Of a stretch of DNA of 64,000 bases, positions 11,197-23,092 are shown piece by piece (the stretch's first letter is position 1; each line of letters starts with the position of its first letter). The notes below the pieces were generated by a model. It was not told where the DNA came from. It ran no database searches and worked only from the letters and a program-made list of their open reading frames with translations. The stretch comes from Siphonodentalium dalli. Its lineage: Eukaryota > Mollusca > Scaphopoda > Gadilida > Siphonodentaliidae. Location: positions 215,740,151 through 215,804,150 of the forward strand of contig CP136065.1 of assembly GCA_032622095.1 (NCBI GenBank), written 5' to 3'. Position numbers and translations under genes: made by a program.

Positions 11197-12029
11197 GGCG
11201 CTCTGGCGCCCAGGGACGATCACGGGGACCCTCTCCCGTCCTAGTCAGTGTCAACTGCGTCACCAATCGGTTATTGGATACCTTAGTGCGCTTTGCTTGG
11301 CGCTTTGATAATTTTTCAGCGCAGTGCAAGCGCCGGCCTGATTGCAGCGGAGTGTGGCAGTGGTTTACTCGGACAGCTAATCTATTGCGGTTGTTGGGTA
11401 TATTCCCCACAACCTAAAAACTGACTGGAGAACACAGGAGACGCTATTTATACTCTCCGCGCCCGCACAGAGAACGTTTTACAAACTTATTGGGAACGTA
11501 CTAGCAACACAATAACAGCGACTTGAGCGCACCAAGGACTAGAGAAAGCACAGCGAGAGCGTGAGACTTGACAAAGTAGGAACGCAATAGGAGCATACTT
11601 TGTGTTAACAGTTTGACAATTTTGGACTGTTTTCCGCGCTCCTCCTGCGTGTTACTCATATTTTGGTACCTTTTCAGCGCAATGCAAGCGCCGGCCTGAG
11701 TGTGACAGGGTTTAAAGGGACATAATTTAGGGACAACTCATATCGCTATGCCTAGTGTTATCATATAACCATAAACATATATCTCGTGCATTATAGACGG
11801 ACTATGGTTATATATGCCACACAACGTAGGGCTATATATGGAGCCCAAGCTGCATAGGGTTATAAGGACATGGCATTCCAGAATGGGTGTGAGTTATTGT
11901 GCCAAGTAGTTGCCTGATAGTTTGCACGAAAAACGTGTTGCTTCAGAAGTCTGCATTTGGTGTCATTGTTCTCGTTTTACAACAGGAGAAAATTTTTCGT
12001 AATTCATCGACTTAATACACGTCGGCTTG

Positions 12030-12269
12030 TCACATAAAGCACATACAAATTATTGGCAGGAAGTAAGTGGGTATTAGTAGATTGTTGAAGTTGTTGCATA
12101 GTATGATACATTGCACTTCCTTTACAGAATAAGTCATTATGCTACCTTTCTGCAACCCGAGAATACAATCCTGGTATTCAGGCAAGGCTTCACATAATCT
12201 GTGTCCATGACACAGTTCCAGACAATGCCAAATATTTATCAGGTGGCGATAACAAAGATTCCTTGGCAT
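12030..12269 (-). pseudogene. Conserved frame Y of long-TIR element L
   Basis: Minus-strand counterpart of 60020-60333. It begins MPRNLCYRHLINIWHCLELC and continues CEALPEYQDCILGLQKGSIM in the same frame, one glutamate codon shorter than R. After NNLLIPTY the frames part because of a small indel and this copy stops at 12030-12032. Likely a decayed piece of the element's gene. Confidence 0.35.
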
Positions 12270-13299
12270 GGCCTATCAAAATTTAATCAGAATGTTGTAA
12301 GTTTGACATAAATTAGTAAAATTTCTCATTTTTCACATTTGTTTTCCAAATTTTAATCTTAGATCACGTTCAGACACCGTTATTTGTAATTCCCTTCATC
12401 ACTCTCTACACTGTTTCAGTTTATGCTTCTAAAACCAACTTGACATGCAGCATTCTAATTGTAAACTACGTTTTTCTGCAAAAGTTATATTTTAGGGGGT
12501 GGGGTTAAGTTTACGCTCATATCACATTTTCAAAGCAACACTCTTGGCATTCCATTATTAAAATCGTTTTGGTATGTCATTGGGGCATTTTTTTTAGCCA
12601 TGTTGCGGATCAATAGACATGCTGTTCACAAGTTATAGACATTTATAAGTGACAATGTTTTTCAAAATCCAAATAATTTTTCGCGATTTCAAAATATTTA
12701 TCGCATTTTTTTCTAGCTAGCTCAGAAATTGGTTTAGTTTTGTATCTCGTCTCATTTTATGATAATTTCTTATTAATATAAACGATATATTGTGCAATTT
12801 ATAACCGCAATATTTTGTTTATACTCTTACACTTGTACTCAAGAAAATTTTCGTTTTATTTTAGGGGTAAGAGTTGTATTCCCTGAAAAATCTATTTTGG
12901 GACACTTTCTGAAACGGGCAACAAGCTAAATCTGATGCGCCATATGATTACCTTTAATTTGATATATAGAAACCTTTGTTGGAGGGGGGTGCAGCCAATT
13001 TGAAAAATATTTTGCTTGGCCCACTTTTTGCTGTATTTCGCACAAATAAGCCATTGGGTGTTCAATAAACCACATTGAACGTTTTGATATCTGCTGTATT
13101 TTGCTGTATTTCGCACAAATAAGTACGGTGGCTGGTTTAGGAATGGAATTTTTTTTTTTACTTCGCGGCCACGAAATACTAATTCGTGGCCACGAAATAA
13201 CTAATTGTGATATACGATCGTCAGTCCCATTGTTGTAATGGAAGCGGATAGAGATTATCTGGTTGTAGTTGTCCACCATCTTGGCATGAGCCACGGTGA

Positions 13300-13960
13300 T
13301 ATGACATAAAGGGTGCTGTAGGGTGGCCCGTAAAACAAATTAAGTAATCACCCCTTTCACGAACCCGATCCAAAGTTGCCGCCGTCCAGGGGAGGGGGGG
13401 GGTGGTCACATAGGATATCCACGACATTCAGTATATCTGGGGGGCACCATACAACACCCATTATACCCCACATCAATCGGTTATGGGGTCATTTGAACCC
13501 ATCTGGGGCGGCCATTTTGGATCGCGGAGGGTGAAAGCGGGTGAATATTTAGTTTGTCTCAGGGGTCACCCTACAACACACTTTATTCGACCTAAAATGG
13601 GGGGGGGGGTTGCATGGCTACCATATATGGACCCTTCTGATCAGTTATAATTTTCGCTCGAGGTGGGCTGAAGGTGTGAAAATTTAGCTTGCTTTGCGAG
13701 CCACCGTACAACATCCTTTATTTGATCTATATCGGTCAAGTGGCGGAGAAATAATGTGTATCCTATTTGACCCCTTCTGAGCGGCGACCATTTTGGATCG
13801 GATATGGTTGAAAGGGGTGAATATTTATAAGTTTGTTTTGGGGCCACCCTGCAAAACCCCTTATTTTACTTAAATCGGTCAATAGGCCGAGAGAAATGTC
13901 ATTCCCATTCGACCCCTTGTGGTAAGAACTAATGAATATTGTCTTGGAGCCACCTAACCC
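13300..13960. repeat. Degenerate tandem repeat, about 115-145 bp per unit
   Basis: Four to five worn units mark themselves by CACCMTACAACACCC near 13446, 13567, 13702 and 13845, alternating with CGGCCATTTTGGATCGS and GTGAATATTTA motifs. A single related unit with GGCCGTTTTGGA and CACCCTACAACACCCTTTAT is at 3805-3875. Confidence 0.6.
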
Positions 13961-14023
13961 GTGTTTCCCAGTTCTCTCTGGGCTAGTTTATATCGGACGG
14001 TCATATCCCCATAGAGCCAATAG

Positions 14024-14272
14024 GTTAGTTATTAACAATAATGACCACTTGATTTTAGTGTTATCCATCTTACACCCGCAATTTGTCTGTTTGAGCACGA
14101 GGCAGACTAAATTAGCGTCCCAGATCTCGAGAAATTAACGAATTTCAAAAATCGATATCTGATCACTCTGAGCTTGGATGTGTGGGATCCACGACTCGAA
14201 TCAAATATTTTTTACCCCCGAAGCCAAAGAAATAGTAATATAGGACCCTCTGATCGGATTGAGTACCTTTAA
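14024..14272. mobile_element. AGGTACTCAATC-family MITE
   Basis: Starts near TTAGTTATTAACAATAATG followed by ACCACTTGATTTTAGTG. It carries the interior blocks TCTCGAGAAATTAACG, ATCGATATCTGATCACTC and TTACCCCCGAAGCC, and ends ATCGGATTGAGTACCTTTAA with TTAA at 14269-14272. Confidence 0.75.
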
Positions 14273-14479
14273 CTTATATAACTATTGGCAGGAAACCCGT
14301 TTCCTTCATATTGCATATGAAACGCCTTTAACTGCCTAAAACTAATGGGTAATTCGATCCCGTATGCCAACATGGGATTGCATGTTTTGCCGACCGTAGT
14401 TGATATTTTACGTATGGATGAATGATGGTTCGAACAATATCGGGTTATATGATGCTGAAACATGTCATAAGGCTACTAT

Positions 14480-14553
14480 GAGATAACTCGTAGTCGGCAA
14501 CTGGGAAAGAATTTATCAGGGTTTCATCACTGGTGTCGGCTACGAGTTATCTC
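14480..14553. repeat. Hairpin with GAGATAACTCGTAG arms
   Basis: GAGATAACTCGTAGTCGGC-type arm at 14480 pairs with GTCGGCTACGAGTTATCTC near 14535-14553 over a spacer of about 40 bases. Confidence 0.65.
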
Positions 14554-15764
14554 GTGGGTAAATACAATTACGTTTTCAACGGCGTATATGACCAAGAGTG
14601 CTACACAGGTACAAGCATATCGTGTACATGACACGGTAAATGAATTTATATATAATGGGGCATGCTACAAACTCCGGATTGCATTTGTTTGGCCATGTTT
14701 GTGAGTCGATATCGCAATAAACATTGATTACCCGGCAGAAATTCCAAGATTGTAAGGGATGCAAATCAGACTTGGCTCAACAAATTGACCTAGTTCATGA
14801 GTGCAATCTCGAGCTGGGACCTGCACTTACTGTGGAATATCGGTACATAATTATTACCGATGAACAGGTATTGCTCAAGAAATAGCTGCAATGTTTTTGT
14901 CAATGTTATAAACTTCCCTGTCAGAACACGAACGCGTTCCCATGATTTGAAGTGGTGGATTATTATCTTTTCGGACGCAATCATGCAGCAGAGTAGAGAT
15001 TCGTGACATGCAGTTATGTAGCCAAATATATAACCTCCCTGGCAGGGGGGTCTACAAATATTTTCCAGACACAAGGTGGGGTGGGTTCATATTGGTGTGT
15101 CGGGGCCAGAAAAATGAGTAATGAAATATGTTTTTTATAGACTCATATCTATATGAATATAAAGATCATTTAGAGCACACTGAACTCCATTTAGGCCGGG
15201 GCTCTATATATTGCCTGAGGTTCCAATAGCGGTACAAATGCGAGCATTCTGGCAAACATAACACTCGAAGTTGCCAAGTTTTTGCTTGCTATACCACTTG
15301 ATAAAGTGCGTTTGCCTGTACTTGTAAAACCGCGAATGCAAAACTCCCGAAAAAAAAAGACTTTACATGTTTGTGTTATTTTGTTAAGAACATGGGACTA
15401 ACCGTTACTCGGAACAAAAGCAATATTATGTCGGCATTATCGTGTCTATGTATGTTGTTGTCAGTCATTGGACTCAATGATTACAAAAACAAATTAATTA
15501 TATTTTATACCCCACTTATAATATTAAGATTACAGTTGGTCATATGTACCGTATGCACGATGCTGAGCATGATAATGTGTCCAACTGTTTCGGGGTTATT
15601 TGTGTATACGTGGTGTGGTGTTGTCTTCATGTATATATGGAGAGAGTGTATGGCCATGGGTGGGCTGTACTGGTGTACAAGTCGATTATGAGTGACTATC
15701 ACTTTCCACAATAACTCAAGGATATGTTAACCGATAGAGAGGTAATGTCAGAGTGCTCTCCATC
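14554..15764. other. Unassigned sequence
   Basis: No recognised gene or repeat. A 106-codon plus-strand frame (15371-15691) rich in hydrophobic residues and cysteine has a Met start but no family match that I can see, and a minus-strand frame overlaps it; it is left uncalled. Confidence 0.4.
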
Positions 15765-16241
15765 TTAACCCTTTCAGTGCCAGGGGCCGATCTCATCGGC
15801 CCTAATTTACGGTCTGTAAAATCGGCCCTAAAAAAATTAAAATGTTTGTTTTTGTTTTTTTGATTGAATTTTTTTTTGGTATGCTTAAGCATGCTATAGC
15901 GAATTTAAAAACAAACTGGTAAAACCTTAGGGGCATGTTATAACTGAAAACTATCACTAAGTATTCATAGTAATAATTTTGATGCCCATGAAAAACGTAA
16001 GATTCCCTGGCACTAAACCTACAAAATAAGTCTGGCACTGAAAGAGAGTAGAATATAAGAAAAAATTATTAAAATTGTAAAAAATTGTAAAACATAATAA
16101 CAAATGATGAAAATTTGTTAGGCCAATGCATTCTCTTATATATGCGATGCGACCTATGGTCGACTCGCATATATAAGAGAATGCATTGGCACAGGGTATA
16201 TGGGTTGATACAAAAATCGGACTTGGCACTGAAAGGGTTAA
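15765..16241. mobile_element. TTAA-type (piggyBac-like) MITE, CAGTGCCA family
   Basis: TTAA at 15765-15768 and 16238-16241 with perfect 14-bp terminal inverted repeats CCCTTTCAGTGCCA. TTAA duplication plus a CCC-starting TIR is the pattern of piggyBac-like elements. Sub-terminal CTGGCACT motifs recur at 16008-16017 and 16031-16040. The 69-bp palindrome lies at 16122-16190. No transposase frame. Confidence 0.88.
16122..16190. repeat. 69-bp palindrome in CAGTGCCA-family MITE
   Basis: Arms GCCAATGCATTCTCTTATAT and complement, closing on a GTCGAC-bearing centre (GATGCGACCTATGGTCGACTC). Followed by ACAGGG. Near-perfect over about 31 bases per arm. Confidence 0.92.
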
Positions 16242-18000
16242 CGGCGTTTTATATGCAATATGAAGGAAACGGGTTTCCTGACAATAGTTTATAAGCTAAT
16301 AATTGTATCCTAATGGCCTGAGTACCACAACGTTCTGCCCATTTCCATTCAAAATCATGGGCAGAATCCCAAAAGAAGTTTTCGGCAAAATCCATACTGC
16401 ATCCTTTAAAATGAACTTGTCATGCCCCATAAGGTACTTGGGCAACCAGAATAAAACATTTAGTTGATTAAGTAGCATGTTTAATAACAAAGTGAGTCAC
16501 AATTTACTACATTTTCAGAACAGCAGATAATAATATTCGGAATATATGTAACAAATAAACTTTTTACCAAATTTTGCAAAGTCATCTTGAGTAATTTTGT
16601 CTAAAACACCTTAGTGTAACGCATTTAACACATATCAAAACAATACACACCTTTGATACCAAAGGTAATTCCATTTTACTTTTAAAATAATCCAAACCTG
16701 TAAAGAGAATTTTTGCCGATTTTGATGCCAACTTTGTGATAGAAAAAATCCCATAATTCTGGTAATTTCAGTGATTAAAATTGTAATATAATAGTTAATC
16801 AAAGTGCATCAGAAATATTATTATTCAATGTATATAGGACAGAATAGTCCATTGTGTCATCAACCACATCTTATAAGCGGTTGCATGGCACACCATTTTT
16901 CATAATTTGGCCGCCATTTTGAGCCAAAGTGACAATTTTGGTACCATTGAGTTGAAATATCCATAAGAAATAGAATGCATCACAGTTCTTCCCATTTTAG
17001 ATGAAATATGACCAGAACCCCAATGGTGATTTGTTTGTGAAATGTTATACCGCGTTATGTAAAATCGAATTTGTGAGTGATTGGAATGGATGGGAACCCC
17101 ACGAATGACATATTTCATTGCTCCAATGGTCAGTTAACATGGTAAATACAAAATAAAGTCACAATTCTCAACCAGTACCAAACAACAGAAACTGATCAGT
17201 AAAAAAACGTAACAACTCCACTTCCGGTCGACATTTAGGCGGCCATCTCGGACGCGGGGTTCCAATTTTTGCATAAATAGGTGACGTTATGTATTAGCTT
17301 CACAACAATGTGTACATGTGTATACACAGCACATGATGGTCTCACTATAATTGCATCAAACTGATTAACAGAAAATGGTAGCCATCTTGAACACCATCTT
17401 GAATTACAAAAAAATTACTCAAAGCGGATTTTAGCGGATTTTGGATTTGTTATAGAGTTTGCGTAGCTACCCGTACCGGTACACGTTTTGTAATCGCAAA
17501 CTGTTTTACGGGTAGAATTCATCACATCGACTGGTAATGTATGGTGAGCCAACTGCAACAAAAAAGCTATTATAATATAGATAGATTGCTATTCGCTTTA
17601 TTGGCCGATGTTATACTTAGCGTTATGGATTGCTGTAAATTTTTATTTAGATTAGAATTAGATGGGCACCAGGATAATCAGTTGCTTTCATCAAGGACGA
17701 GGCAGCAGTTGGAAAGGGCGGGGGTGCTTTCACTTATCTTGGTAACATTTAAAACAATTGGATTCTACAAGTCATAGATCGATCGAGTGTTGACTATAAA
17801 TCGGTTGGAATTTTTAGACTTAAAAAATAGATTATGATAGCACAAATATGCAATTACGTTATAGTTAAATTTTCCAACCAATATTCGATGTAAAATGTAT
17901 TGTTTTAGACCCAGGGTCTAACAATGTACTACGCGTACTTTCAGTCAGATATATAAGACCGAATTTGTCACTCATTTCAGTTGGGGAATATTAAGTCATA
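16242..18000. other. Unassigned AT-rich sequence
   Basis: No gene recognised. Scattered GGCGGCCATYTTG motifs (16910, 17239, 17380) echo the degenerate repeat at 13.3-13.9 kb. Confidence 0.4.
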
Positions 18001-18456
18001 TTAAAGATGCCTAATCCGAATTAACGTTCCAAAGTTACAATTTCTTCGGCTTCGGGGGGGGGGTAAAAATATTTGATTCGAGTCGAATGAACCCACCCAT
18101 CAAAGCTCAGAGTGATCAGATATCGATTTTTGAAGTTTGTTATTTCTTGAAATGTGTAATTATTTGTGGCCAAGAAAAGAGTTATCAAACGGACGGTCTC
18201 GGCCAAATTTGGCGAAGATGGATAACACTAAAATCAAGTGGTAATACGGCCAAATTTCGTGATAATACGGCCATATTTCGTTGAACAACATGTTGATAAA
18301 TAACGCGTTTTTGGGAAATTTTATACCATTGTTGAAGGGGTTAGCATTATTTTTTTTGTAATTAATGGATTCTGATAACAAAAGCGTATTTTGAAGAAAT
18401 ATTGTTGTTGTAACTTGATGATATGGGGACCGTCTTGTCGGATTGAGTACCTTTAA
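18001..18456. mobile_element. AGGTACTCAATC-family MITE, full-length
   Basis: A 456-bp copy bounded by TTAA at 18001-18004 and 18453-18456. Termini are TTAAAGATGCCTAATCCG and (complement) TTAAAGGTACTCAATCCG, an imperfect terminal inverted repeat. The interior includes a poly-G tract (18054-18062) and a short duplicated CGGCCAAATTTCGT.. / CGGCCATATTTCGT.. segment near 18245-18275. Confidence 0.85.
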
Positions 18457-18944
18457 GAAACATTGGTTTGGAATCTTTAAACAGATCGAAGGGTCGGCCC
18501 GTCGATGCAAGGGAATATTTATCCCAAGAATTGGGATTTTTGTCGAGATCTAAACCCGGAGGTATATAGGTTGATAAATTAAACTTAATTTGTAACAATA
18601 AAATGTGTTAAAATGTAGTCTGTTTATTATGTGGATTGAATAAAGAGCGTTTGCTTCACTTCTGTGCGAAACACAGAAAACAAGCCGAAACTCGCTCTGA
18701 TTATGCTTAGATTTGTAGAGTATTAATAGGTATTTCGTGTCTTTAGCGACCTGTATTATCCCCACAACAATATACACCAGTATTGTGGTTCAAATGCGCC
18801 ATGTCCGTTCAGATGGTAAACATATATTAAAATGAGAAATCAGTCCCCACCTACATACGATAAAGTAACTAAACGGTTGTATTCAAATTTGCAATACATG
18901 GATAAATCCACGATATTTTTATGCCCTGGCTTGTAAAATGGGTT

Positions 18945-19290
18945 GAGACATGGACGTGATGACAGGGGTGTCTCACCTCCCAACTTTGGTCAAATGTTCA
19001 ACATTGGAAATTTGATATACCTGACACAACATTTGTTGAACAACAATAGGTTGAAATTGTTCTCGTAGTTTAATTTTTCAACAATTTATTAATGGAGGTT
19101 GTAGTTTTTAGACCAACATTTTCATATTTTCCTTCTTGTTTTTTTGGTAAACAATTTGGACTGAAATGGCTATCAGAATCTTTTGGAAATTTCCAACCTT
19201 GGGGGGGGGGGGGTGTTGGACAGATTGATGCTAGTCTGGATGCTATGATTTAGCAAATTCCATGATCAAATTTCAAAAATTTCTCACACC
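18945..19290. repeat. Dispersed TTGGAAATTTCC repeat, copy 2 (inverted)
   Basis: Carries GACAGGGGTGTCTCACCTCC, CAACTTTGGTCAAATGTTCA, TTGGAAATTTGATATACCTG and TTGGAAATTTCCAACCTTGG with a long G tract, the reverse order of copy 1. Confidence 0.6.
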
Positions 19291-20759
19291 ATGCCGAACC
19301 ATGGTCGATCGGGTGTGTCCCGGTCCCTCCCCAGTGGTCAGTCAGAAACTGATAATTTAATTTAAAAAAATCAGGGTGAATTTGCATGGCGTTAGACCAC
19401 TAGATATTAAGATATCAGGATTTTTCAGGCTCAGGTCTACACATTTTTTTTGTACCATTTATAGCCACGTCCCTGCAATGGGTCGAGACTGCGTCTATAG
19501 CACCATCTACTCACTCTATTAACACAACCTGTCATTAATGCAGTGAACAAAGTTGTTAGTGTTGTTCGGCCTTCCGTATTTATCTAAGTGCGAGAAGCCG
19601 CCTCGAGAATTTGAACATAAAACCTGGGTTTAAATGACAACTTTATCCATGATATTTGCCCATGAAATCTTCAATAAATAGGTTAACGCATAGCTTACTG
19701 GAATTTCATTGAATTCATGAACCTTTGAGTGAGAAAATCGTAGTGAAATGTTACCGGTCAATGTGACACATCTACCCGTTCCAAATCGCTATCGCTTTAT
19801 GTGCTGCATTGAAAGTACCCAAGTTACCGTGACGATGTTCACCGATATACCCGTACCCGTTCCCATCGGACGGGTATCGCAAACTCGCTAATAACGAAGA
19901 AAGTATTGGGTGAATCTGATAATCTATATCACTTGGTGGACATTTCAAGGCCACAGCTGTTCCTTATTCTGGTGGAATTTATTTATGTTGGTTCCTCTTC
20001 CAAATGGTAGATCATATGGAATTGTGTCTAATGTGACCTGGGCATTCGAATAATTAAGTGGACCTTTAAGTGGTCGATTTAGCATTTTTGTCAACCAGAC
20101 AAGCATTTCCACGTTGATAAGATACAATGTGTATTCCCAATTCTACCATAATGATAACAAACTACTAAAGCAATCGAGCCAGCTAGGCCATCGTCGGTCA
20201 GCGTTTATTGTTCAGAAGACATGTACATACACATGAATTCACTTTACACCCTATTCTACCAATGCTGTGCAGCGGTCCAGGAACAACCACCCAAAAAAAA
20301 ACCTTTTAGGGAAAACCATGATGGAAACCTGTTATCCGAACACTCGCATGGACACAGCTTCTAGTGTCGGAAATACACTCTCAATTTTACACAGAAAAAT
20401 TTCTTACTCTACACGTTCCATGTATATATAAGAACACATAAATATCATAAGATAAGAACTTTAAACTATTTTGTATAACAGTGACATATCTGTCTATGAT
20501 AAAATGAGATCAATGAACATTCTCAAACACACACTTTAATTAAGTTAATTAAAAAACATTTGTGTGTGCTGACCCAACAAAACTAGGACTAGAAATGACT
20601 ACACTCCACTGATTTCCCGCCGAAATCAATTCTCCAACAACAACTTTTCATTGGCTGCTGCCTTAATGAAAACTCCGCCTACTGATAACATACATTATTC
20701 ATCGAGCTGTGAATACAACACTTTCGCGCTAATACAAGAAAACGCACGAAAGTTATCAA
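19291..20759. other. Unassigned sequence upstream of the TSP1-bearing element
   Basis: No gene recognised. ATTGGCTGCTGCC and CTCCGCC near 20650-20680 resemble CCAAT and GC boxes, but nothing downstream supports a promoter. Confidence 0.35.
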
Positions 20760-21760
20760 TATATTCTGGTAGATTATGACATGGATCTCTGCTATACCCT
20801 TATAACTATAACGCCCGTATAAATCATATTCCACCAGTACAAAACCGGGGAACATTTATAAGTTTTGACATGGAACCTTATAAAGTCGAAAAGAGAATCG
20901 GGGGGGGGGGGGGATACATTTCTTAGTTATTACCTGTTCGTTAATAATGTTCTTCACTGTACAGGTCCCCAGAACAAAAATATTGGTGTGGGGACACTGT
21001 GACGTGTCATGTGGTGAAGGTGTCGAGACGAGACAAAGAGTGTGCAACGAACCGCAATGCGGTGGCAATGCTTGTGTTTTGGAGTGCTGTCCGAGTCCCG
21101 ATCGTGCAACAAGAAACACTGTCCAGGTAACAATATTTACCTGTTTATGATACTTAGATTTTTATTATGTACTATTGGGGTGGGGTCAATTTTTGTTCTG
21201 GGGACCTGTACTTCACTGTAGGTAAATGTCCCAACTCTAAATTGCATGATTTAAGTGACTTTGTGAGCGATTTTGCTTTGTGTCGCTTACAGTTATGGAA
21301 GTTCTCCTGGGTAATTAATTCAATGTTTATTGCGATATCGGCTCACACAAGTCAGAGAAAATCATGCAATTTAGAGTTGGGACATCATTAAGGAGCAATA
21401 AATAACTAAGAGATCTATTCCCCGAGTTATGTTTTCGACTTTATAAGGACATCAGCGTCTGTTATATGTTGGAAAATTAGATAGTTTATTGCGCACCCAT
21501 TAGTTAATTTTTTGCAAAATACAGCTAAATTCAGAAAATTATTCTACAAATGTCCAGCACCATATTTTGAGGCCTGCTAAGATTGTTATCTTGTCTTCAA
21601 TATATATCTACATTTGACCCTGATTCCTTCTGTTTACCGCAAGAATACCCTGGAACATGAGGTGGCATGTGTGGACATCACCCCGTTAAGGGAAGGATCT
21701 AACAGGGCAGAATATGATATCCATGGGCGTTAACCAGAGTATAGCTTCATGGCATGATGT
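20760..21760. mobile_element. Inverted-repeat element carrying a TSP1 exon
   Basis: Outer inverted repeats: AACGCCCGTATAAATCATAT, TCCACCAGTACAAAACC and TATAAAGTCGAAAA on the left; TCGACTTTATAAGG and ATATGATATCCATGGGCGTT on the right. An inner inverted pair CTTCACTGTACAGGTCCCC / GGGGACCTGTACTTCACTG (20952-20970 and 21197-21219) brackets the TSP1 exon. The rest matches the element at 27105-27590, including GATTTTGCTTTGYGTCGCTT and TTATTGCGATATCGGCTCAC, which has no TSP1 piece. Confidence 0.7.
20965..21126 (+). pseudogene. Thrombospondin type-1 domain exon, frameshifted
   Basis: Reads VWGHCDVSCGEGVETRQRVC then NEPQCGGNAC, the typical TSP1 pattern of W, CSVTCG-like and RxRxC residues. After GGNAC the frame changes within TGTGTTTTGG, and in another frame the sequence continues GVLSESRSCNKKHCPG, exactly the expected C-terminal half of a TSP1 repeat, so a 1- or 2-base indel splits the domain. 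A CAG acceptor precedes 20965 (a second AG at 20971-20972) and a CAG/GTAACA donor follows 21126, so it has the shape of a complete exon. TSP1 domains are found in secreted adhesion and protease proteins. No neighbouring exons were found. Confidence 0.65.
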
Positions 21761-22159
21761 AATATTCTGGTTGAATTTCTTAGTGATCGAGAAATAACCT
21801 TGACGTTTTTTTGTTTTGATGTGAGCACGAGCGTCGATAAGAATTGATGTTTTTCTCGATATACTGACAAGCTATAAAATAGTTGTCGCTCATAATTCCA
21901 ACTCAACACTGCCCTTATATATGTACATCTTTAACCACATGCCACCTATTGGTGCATGAGCTGTAAATGTTTCCTGGTCAATGGTTTCTAATAAATGCAC
22001 CATGGGTACAGTTTTCCCATTTGTATAATTTCACAAAAGAACGATAAAAATAAACAAAGATAAACAAACCAAATGTATGCAAATACAAATACAATTTCAC
22101 CGGGTTCACAAATTTATACACTCTAAAAACAAATGTGCATAAATTCTACACAATATATG

Positions 22160-22567
22160 ATTAATTTTATTTTAAACAGAATTGTGTAGAAATGAAACAT
22201 GACAAAAATATATGTGTCGGTGGAATTTCTCCAACGTTAACTATGAGTGAATATGACATAGTAATTAGATGAGATGTGTTCTATCGGAGACACATAACTC
22301 GAATAGGCTAACACAGAAAAAAAATGGCAGCAGCTTTAAAAACTTTAATACACTGTTTCTGTCAAATTTGAACAGCATATAATTGTTTAGAACAAGATTT
22401 AAAGCTGCTGCCATGCAGCTTTTTAATATGGCAGCTTTTACGAGATTTGCGTCTCAAATGGAACATATCTTATCTACTAACTATATTATACTCACATATT
22501 CACTTTAAGGTTGAAAAAATACCACCGACACATAATTATGCCATGTATCATTTCTACACCATTTTGT
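22160..22567. repeat. Fold-back element next to the 22.6-kb MITE
   Basis: Inverted arms: GTGTAGAAATGAAACATG / GTGTCGGTGG near 22183-22225 pair with CCACCGACACATAATTATG / CATTTCTACAC near 22521-22560. Inside is a second inverted pair ATGGCAGCAGCTTTA (22324-22338) and its complement (22400-22414). Likely a small transposon that abuts, or was entered by, the next element. Confidence 0.65.
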
Positions 22568-23092
22568 TTAAAGATACGGGCGGCGTTGGCGGTGGGTATG
22601 CTGTTAAAATATTCACCTCCGCCAAAAACCACCATAAACAGAAAGAATAGTAAAATATAGACATACATTCTTACACCAATCAGAAATATGACATAAACAG
22701 TATGTTATTGTAAATTGTTTTTCCTTTGTTATGTAAACAAAAGCAAAAAACGTTACGTTACCTGGCTTTTGTTTAGATCCGGGTATGGTAAACATAAAGA
22801 GCGTTATTTGTTACTGTTTTCCTGATATGGAAATAATAAAGAGCATTTACGTCATTTGTGTGTGATTAACCAATATAATTTTGCTGTGTTATGTAAACAG
22901 AAGCACAACTTCTGTAACACGAGCAGGCTCTTGTTTGCATAAACCAACGTACGTCTTGACGACAATATACTATTTACGCGCTGATTGTGTTTGCCATATG
23001 AACAAAACTATATATATATTAATATTCCTTCTGTTGATGGCGATTTGAACAAATATGAATATTTCTGCAACGAACGCCGCCCGTGCCTTTAA
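22568..23092. mobile_element. TTAA-type MITE, ACGGGCGGCGTT family
   Basis: TTAA at 22568-22571 and 23089-23092 with terminal inverted repeats TTAAAGATACGGGCGGCGTT and (complement) TTAAAGGCACGGGCGGCGTT. The interior has repeated ATAAAGAGCRTT and GTTATGTAAACARAAGCA motifs and no open frame. Its TIR shares the TTAAAGR start with the AGGTACTCAATC family. Confidence 0.82.

Larger units (their letters stand above)
10649..11714. mobile_element. GC-rich nested element with inverted repeats and palindromes
   Basis: Inserted in element L; the matching place in R (about 60555) is uninterrupted, reading (complement) ATAAAGGGACA. A candidate TAAAG target duplication flanks it. Termini are inverted: CACACTCAGGCCGGCGCTTG at the left and its complement near 11680-11706; a third inverted copy lies at 11215-11345. 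Inside are direct repeats of about 173 bp (CATGCACAAAACAAGCGC at 10801, 10974 and 11179) carrying GACCAAGGCGTAGTAAGC and GGAATTYTTGCTGCGACCAC. The base composition is much richer in G+C than the surroundings. The overlapping short frames are not supported as coding. Confidence 0.75.
8874..12999. mobile_element. Long terminal-inverted-repeat element, copy L
   Basis: Bounded by GTTGGATGCACCCCC at 8874 and the complement GGGGGGTGCAGCCAA ending near 12998. The left arm (to about 9830) and right arm (from about 12290) are inverted copies, sharing CCAACAAAGGTTT, TAAAGGTCAT, GCGACAAATTGCTTGGATTT-type and CCCCACCCCCTAAAATATAA blocks. The core 9830-12290 contains two conserved frame fragments and a nested GC-rich insertion (10649-11714). 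The whole element is the reverse complement of 58041-62465. No known transposase motif is recognised. Confidence 0.8.

Noticed and set aside
10565-11417. Genes in the overlapping 80-122 codon frames of the GC-rich block
   Set aside because: The frames mirror each other across inverted repeats, and differences between the two arms are mostly amino-acid changing, so no coding constraint is seen.
15371-15691. 106-codon hydrophobic frame as a membrane protein
   Set aside because: No recognised motif, no splice or transcript signal, and an overlapping antisense frame of similar quality.
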